A program made the translations under genes and the position numbers. The notes under the pieces are model-generated. The model was not told the origin of the DNA and searched no databases. It saw only the letters and a program-made list of their open reading frames with translations. This document shows positions 60,601-64,000 of a DNA stretch of 64,000 nt, in pieces. Each line of letters begins with the position of its first letter. Positions within the stretch are counted from its first letter, which is position 1. Source of the DNA: Membranipora membranacea (lineage: Eukaryota > Bryozoa > Gymnolaemata > Cheilostomatida > Membraniporidae); contig OU612073.1 of NCBI GenBank assembly GCA_914767715.1, forward strand, positions 5,518,001 through 5,582,000. Direction: 5' to 3'.

Positions 60601-62801
60601 AAAAATTCATGTTACTTGAACGCTGGCCCTGTTTTCTTCTTGCTTGAAGAAGATGTTTGCACTTTTACCCATTAAACAGTTTACAAATTGAGACTAGAAT
60701 CTAAAGAAACAGCTAAAGAATCTAAAGAAAAACCTAGAAGAAAATAAAACTGTAGTCTTAACGATGAATTGCATTTTCTTTCAGTGCTTAAAACAGGAAG
60801 CTCCGGCTTAGTGGCGTACAGACTGATGGGTAAAGATGGTAACTGGTTATGGTTACAGACTTCTGCTAGAGTAGTTTACAGGAACAGTAAACCAGACTAT
60901 CTAATGTGCTTTCACCGAAACCTTACGTGAGTATTCGAGTCCACTCTATTAAAAAATTCAGTTCTGCTTCTGTTTTGTTTGAGTTTGTGTATTTTGACAC
61001 AACATGATCAATCAAGTTTTTGGTCAGCGTTTCAAATTCAGTAGCTGGACGGCTTTCCAACTTTACATGATGTGTTGATATTCGAATCGATCACTGATAT
61101 TACTGTTTTGACAAACTGTTTTTCTTGTAAGAAGTTATACTTATGGTCAGCCAAAATTTATGGTATTCAAGCATTCTCCTATATCTGCCAGATGTCTTAA
61201 TTTATTATTATCTATATCATTCAAAGTGAGGAAGAAGGTTCAAATCTGATTGGAAAGAGGAATATTGAGTTTGCTATGCCTCAGCTCCACGCTGATACAC
61301 TAATGGATGACGGGGATTATATAGAAGATGTACCTCGCACCCCTAAAGTGAGAAAATCCAAGAAAACAGCAGCTAGCAATCAGGTAAGGCTCATAACACC
61401 TGGCCTAAGATTACCTCCTCCGCTCAGTGAATAAATTTTTCTACCAGGAGGCTAACATAATGTAATAATATCAGGAGTTATGTTAACATGTCAAGAGAGG
61501 GGACGACCCAGAATTATAATTGCCTGTTTGCATGACATCATATTGTCTGTATTGAATGTTTAAAACCAAGCCAGTAAATTTAAGATCAAACCATTAGAGG
61601 TAATACAAGGAATAATAAATTCTGTCTATTTTACCAGGTGCTCCAAGCAGAGCAACCAGCAGTGCCATATGATATGCCGCCAACAATGTATGACAAAGAT
61701 CCAAGCTCTATGTACTACTCCTTCCAAGGTTTCCCTTCTGCAGCTGCTATGCATCAGTACAGTACATGTACCCCTCAGTTCTATGGTAAGATTCCAGTGA
61801 TAGAGTATTTTTTGTTGCCTCTGATTGGCTGGCTGACCAGATGGTACTTTACTGAAAGTACCTATCGATATTCAACTTTCATTTTCACTATAACTCAATA
61901 GGTACTTTCAATGACCTGGCACTCTCCCACCAGCCAATCAGTTCAGAGCCAACACATTATATAGTGATAGATCAACATGACAGCATTTTCACAGTTCTGC
62001 TGTAGTACCGTTCATGTGGCATGTGTTATGGGATGCATATAACTTATGTGTTGGCCCTGATAGGCTAAATTGATGACCCACTGAGCGTACACATAAGTTG
62101 TGTTGCCCTCAACATGTGTGAAGCTTGGTCTCCATTGGTTGCTCACTTAACATATTTAGAGCGAGCAACCCTTTTGTGCAGTCTCATCTGCATACCTGCA
62201 TTCAATGACATTTACCTTAGAAAAATACATATTCATTCAGAAATTGAAATTATCTCTTGATCAAATGCCTTTGAAAGCCCCACCTCACCGAAAGATGCCC
62301 AGACCCTTTCCTCAACTGGGCCAATTGTATAGTTACTCATTTTGACTCTCTACCTTGTGTTTGTCTCTGTTAAGTGCTCATCTTATTATTGTAGACGCTT
62401 ATCATGGCCTATCTATGGACAACCATCCTATGAGACAGGGATTATACAACTCCAATATAGATTATCTGCCTTACACAGCTAACCCTTCACTCCAAGCCTC
62501 TGTGATGGCTATGGAAGCTGACAGATTAACAGCAGCAATGATACAAGCACCACAATCCAGCCATACATACAGCGATACTATAAATAATCCCCCAACTACA
62601 ATCTATAACCCCATATCTAGTCCAGAAACAGCCAGTCAACACAGTTCTAACGGTCAATACACTGTGCCAGTCACACCTACAAACTGTAACATGCAAGGCT
62701 ACGCCACTGTCCAAAGTAACACGCTGTTCAAAAACACTGATATCAACTCCAACCCGCTGTTGTCTTTTCGAGAAATGACATATCCTTTACTCAACCAGTA
62801 A
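54699..62801 (+). CDS. ahr: Aryl hydrocarbon receptor (bHLH-PAS transcription factor)
   Basis: Ten exons join in phase to 579 residues: 54699-54736, 55119-55306, 58331-58485, 59010-59157, 59735-59808, 60161-60443, 60785-60926, 61227-61383, 61638-61785 and 62395-62801 (TAA). AHR pairs with ARNT and binds XRE sites; in bilaterian invertebrates it mainly controls development. The N-terminus has a basic RRRNR stretch, then the bHLH (residues about 14-75) with [13 protein letters not shown] and [19 protein letters not shown], almost as in vertebrates. PAS-A spans about 88-225 ([19 protein letters not shown]) and PAS-B about 240-345 ([36 protein letters not shown]), followed by [13 protein letters not shown]250 matches a conserved PAS-B histidine. 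The C-terminal half is rich in Ser, Thr, Asn, Pro and Tyr, with no long glutamine tract, and is short compared with vertebrate AHR (848 residues in human). No ligand-binding claim is made. Confidence 0.95.
54813..55167 (+). repeat. Tandem partial duplication of the bHLH exon and its acceptor
   Basis: Copy 1 (54813-54998) and copy 2 (55007-55167) share an intron end (TGTATTGATGGGA-like text, GTTTCAGTCATTTGA, AATATTG[CT]AG) and the exon start ACTAATCAGCCAC ... GGACCCTGCAAAGTCTAA. Copy 1 stops matching after the codons for SNPSKR, so it lacks the rest of the bHLH. Copy 2 is the real exon 2. Confidence 0.88.
54950..55032 (+). other. Candidate poison exon in aryl hydrocarbon receptor intron 1
   Basis: The duplicated exon start has an intact acceptor (ATATTGCAG) and a plausible donor (GTATGT after 55032), giving 83 nt. 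Inclusion after exon 1 would encode [19 protein letters not shown] and continue, but 83 is not a multiple of three, so exon 2 would be read out of frame. Without that donor the frame reaches TGA near 55041. It could be unused. Confidence 0.4.
59440..59574. mobile_element. Diverged relative of the foldback MITE family
   Basis: The right end ATGCAGACGAAATGGACCAAACTTTGTCT matches the family's right arm, and GCTCCCC ... TTGATAAGCC ... GGCTGATCAG ... GGGGA forms an inner stem. A second right-end fragment lies at about 59204-59232. Both are in receptor intron 4. Confidence 0.5.
61010..61110. repeat. Solo copy of the outer arm of the LPCAT3-intron element
   Basis: TTCAGTAGCTGGACGGCTT, GTGTTGATATTCGAATCGAT and CACTGATATTAC match the arm at 33540-33636 in the same orientation. 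It lies in receptor intron 7. Confidence 0.65.
61821..61941. repeat. Nested inverted repeat in aryl hydrocarbon receptor intron 9
   Basis: CTGATTGGCTGG (61821-61832) is the exact complement of 61930-61941, and GAAAGTACCTAT (61854-61865) that of 61898-61909. ACCAGACAACCAATCAG with GAGCCAAC near 63248 suggests a related copy after the receptor gene. Confidence 0.75.
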
Positions 62802-64000
62802 AACGGTATGTTTTACATTGTGTAATTACATCAACATGGATTGAAGAAAAATATTACATTTTTTGGCCTATATAAATACATAATAATTCTTTCGATCATG
62901 GTTACCTTTTCAGAGACAATGTACATAACATATTATAACCATAATCAGCAGCGTCAGAATTATATATGTTACCATAAGATTTGTTTTGTAGGTTCATAAA
63001 TAGCATTTTTTTTCCGCTGACAGAATTTTTGTTACTATTGTTATTATTATTGATTGACCAACTGTAATATATTGAAATTATATTCAAATATTGTGTATCG
63101 ATTCCTTTTATAAAATATGCATGCACTTCCAAACTAATTGAGAGTAGGAAGGCCCCTTTGATGTGAATGGGTTTGGACGAATATTGAGGCATTTCTACCA
63201 AGGAATTTATGTTGAAGATGTGTTGGGTCTGATTTGCTTGTTTCCCACCAGACAACCAATCAGATTGGAGCCAACGCGTTGGCTACATCTATTGACAAGA
63301 GAAAATGATAACAAATAATATTTTAAAATGTGTAGAATGCAGTTTGACCATTTGAACTTTGACCCCTTCTCCACAGACCACAATGCACTGCACCAGGGAC
63401 TGCACTGAACACTTTTATACAGCTGGTTAATAGGGTAGATACCACCGTACATGTAGGGTGTATTAGCCAATTTTACCAATATTACAGTGGAATATTTCAG
63501 TTACCAGAGTGTACTGGAAACGCCCCCCAATGTTTGACTAGTTTAACATCAGTTCTCACATAGCAATTCATTTCAGAGTAAAAAAATTTTTTTTTTGTAT
63601 TTTAGATCAACTTTATTTTCTATTAGGGACAAAAACAAATATGAAAAAGAGAGAGTTACAAAATGCTAATGCACAGAGAAAGAATCAATTGGATATTATC
63701 TTTATGTTGTATACTACTTCTTGCAATTTTTCTCACAGAGTCGATAAAGGGAAATTTTTTTTCACACATGAGCTTACTATCACGGTCCATTACTTTTTAA
63801 ACAATTTGTACACAACCTATTTAGAATGAAAGTTTCAATCATTGATAATTGAAAAAAACACATTAGTGAAGCAGCATACATGTATAACGATATTAAATTA
63901 TAAATGGGTTCTTTTTGAAACAATTCGATCGACAGATTGGAGGAAATCGATTGACATATTGAAGGAAATCAGAGATTTTAATGATAAAAAGTACAGTTTC
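62802..64000. other. 3' flank of the aryl hydrocarbon receptor gene
   Basis: No further gene is recognised. I see no canonical AATAAA; an ATTAAA near 63893 is a weak candidate polyadenylation signal. Poly-A and poly-T runs occur at about 63009 and 63580. Confidence 0.5.

Overview
The window is animal (metazoan) nuclear DNA: AT-rich, with intron-rich genes joined at GT..AG boundaries, no operons, and many small foldback repeats. Six multi-exon protein-coding genes can be read out, five of them open from start to stop. The gene set (a short-chain collagen C4-type protein as known from sponges and cnidarians, an aryl hydrocarbon receptor without a glutamine-rich tail, RIC-8, an LPCAT3-type MBOAT enzyme, an AP-4 beta trunk) suggests an early-branching or other invertebrate animal such as a cnidarian, placozoan or sponge. 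The sequence alone does not fix the phylum. All joins below were made by hand from phase, splice-site sequence and similarity to remembered families. No transcript was available.

Layout: (1) 1833-12787, plus strand, a secreted or membrane-tethered protein with four CUB domains. (2) 13553-20178, minus strand, RIC-8/synembryn, convergent with gene 1. (3) 20.2-26.5 kb, intergenic and rich in repeats. (4) 26503-30233, minus strand, a short-chain collagen C4-like gene carrying an in-frame TGA inside the Gly-X-Y stretch and a frameshift just before its C-terminal domain. (5) 31581-41672, minus strand, an LPCAT3-type lysophospholipid acyltransferase. (6) 45271-51094, plus strand, an AP-4 complex beta-subunit trunk without hinge or ear. 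(7) 54699-62801, plus strand, an aryl hydrocarbon receptor (bHLH-PAS) with a partial tandem duplicate of its bHLH exon in intron 1.

The genes are functionally unrelated housekeeping, signalling and matrix genes; nothing suggests a cluster or pathway. The accessory content is in the repeats: a 60-130 bp foldback family with 9-bp target-site duplications, one copy 15 bp after the AP-4 beta stop codon; a nested inverted-repeat element in an LPCAT3 intron; several near-perfect hairpins; two tandem-repeat tracts; and a tRNA-like (SINE-like) sequence in a CUB-gene intron.

The observations most worth following up are the disrupted collagen gene with a possible stop-skipping donor, the candidate poison exon in the receptor gene, the AP-4 beta subunit without an ear, and the 9-bp-TSD foldback family. 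I saw no convincing sign of an entirely new biological system.
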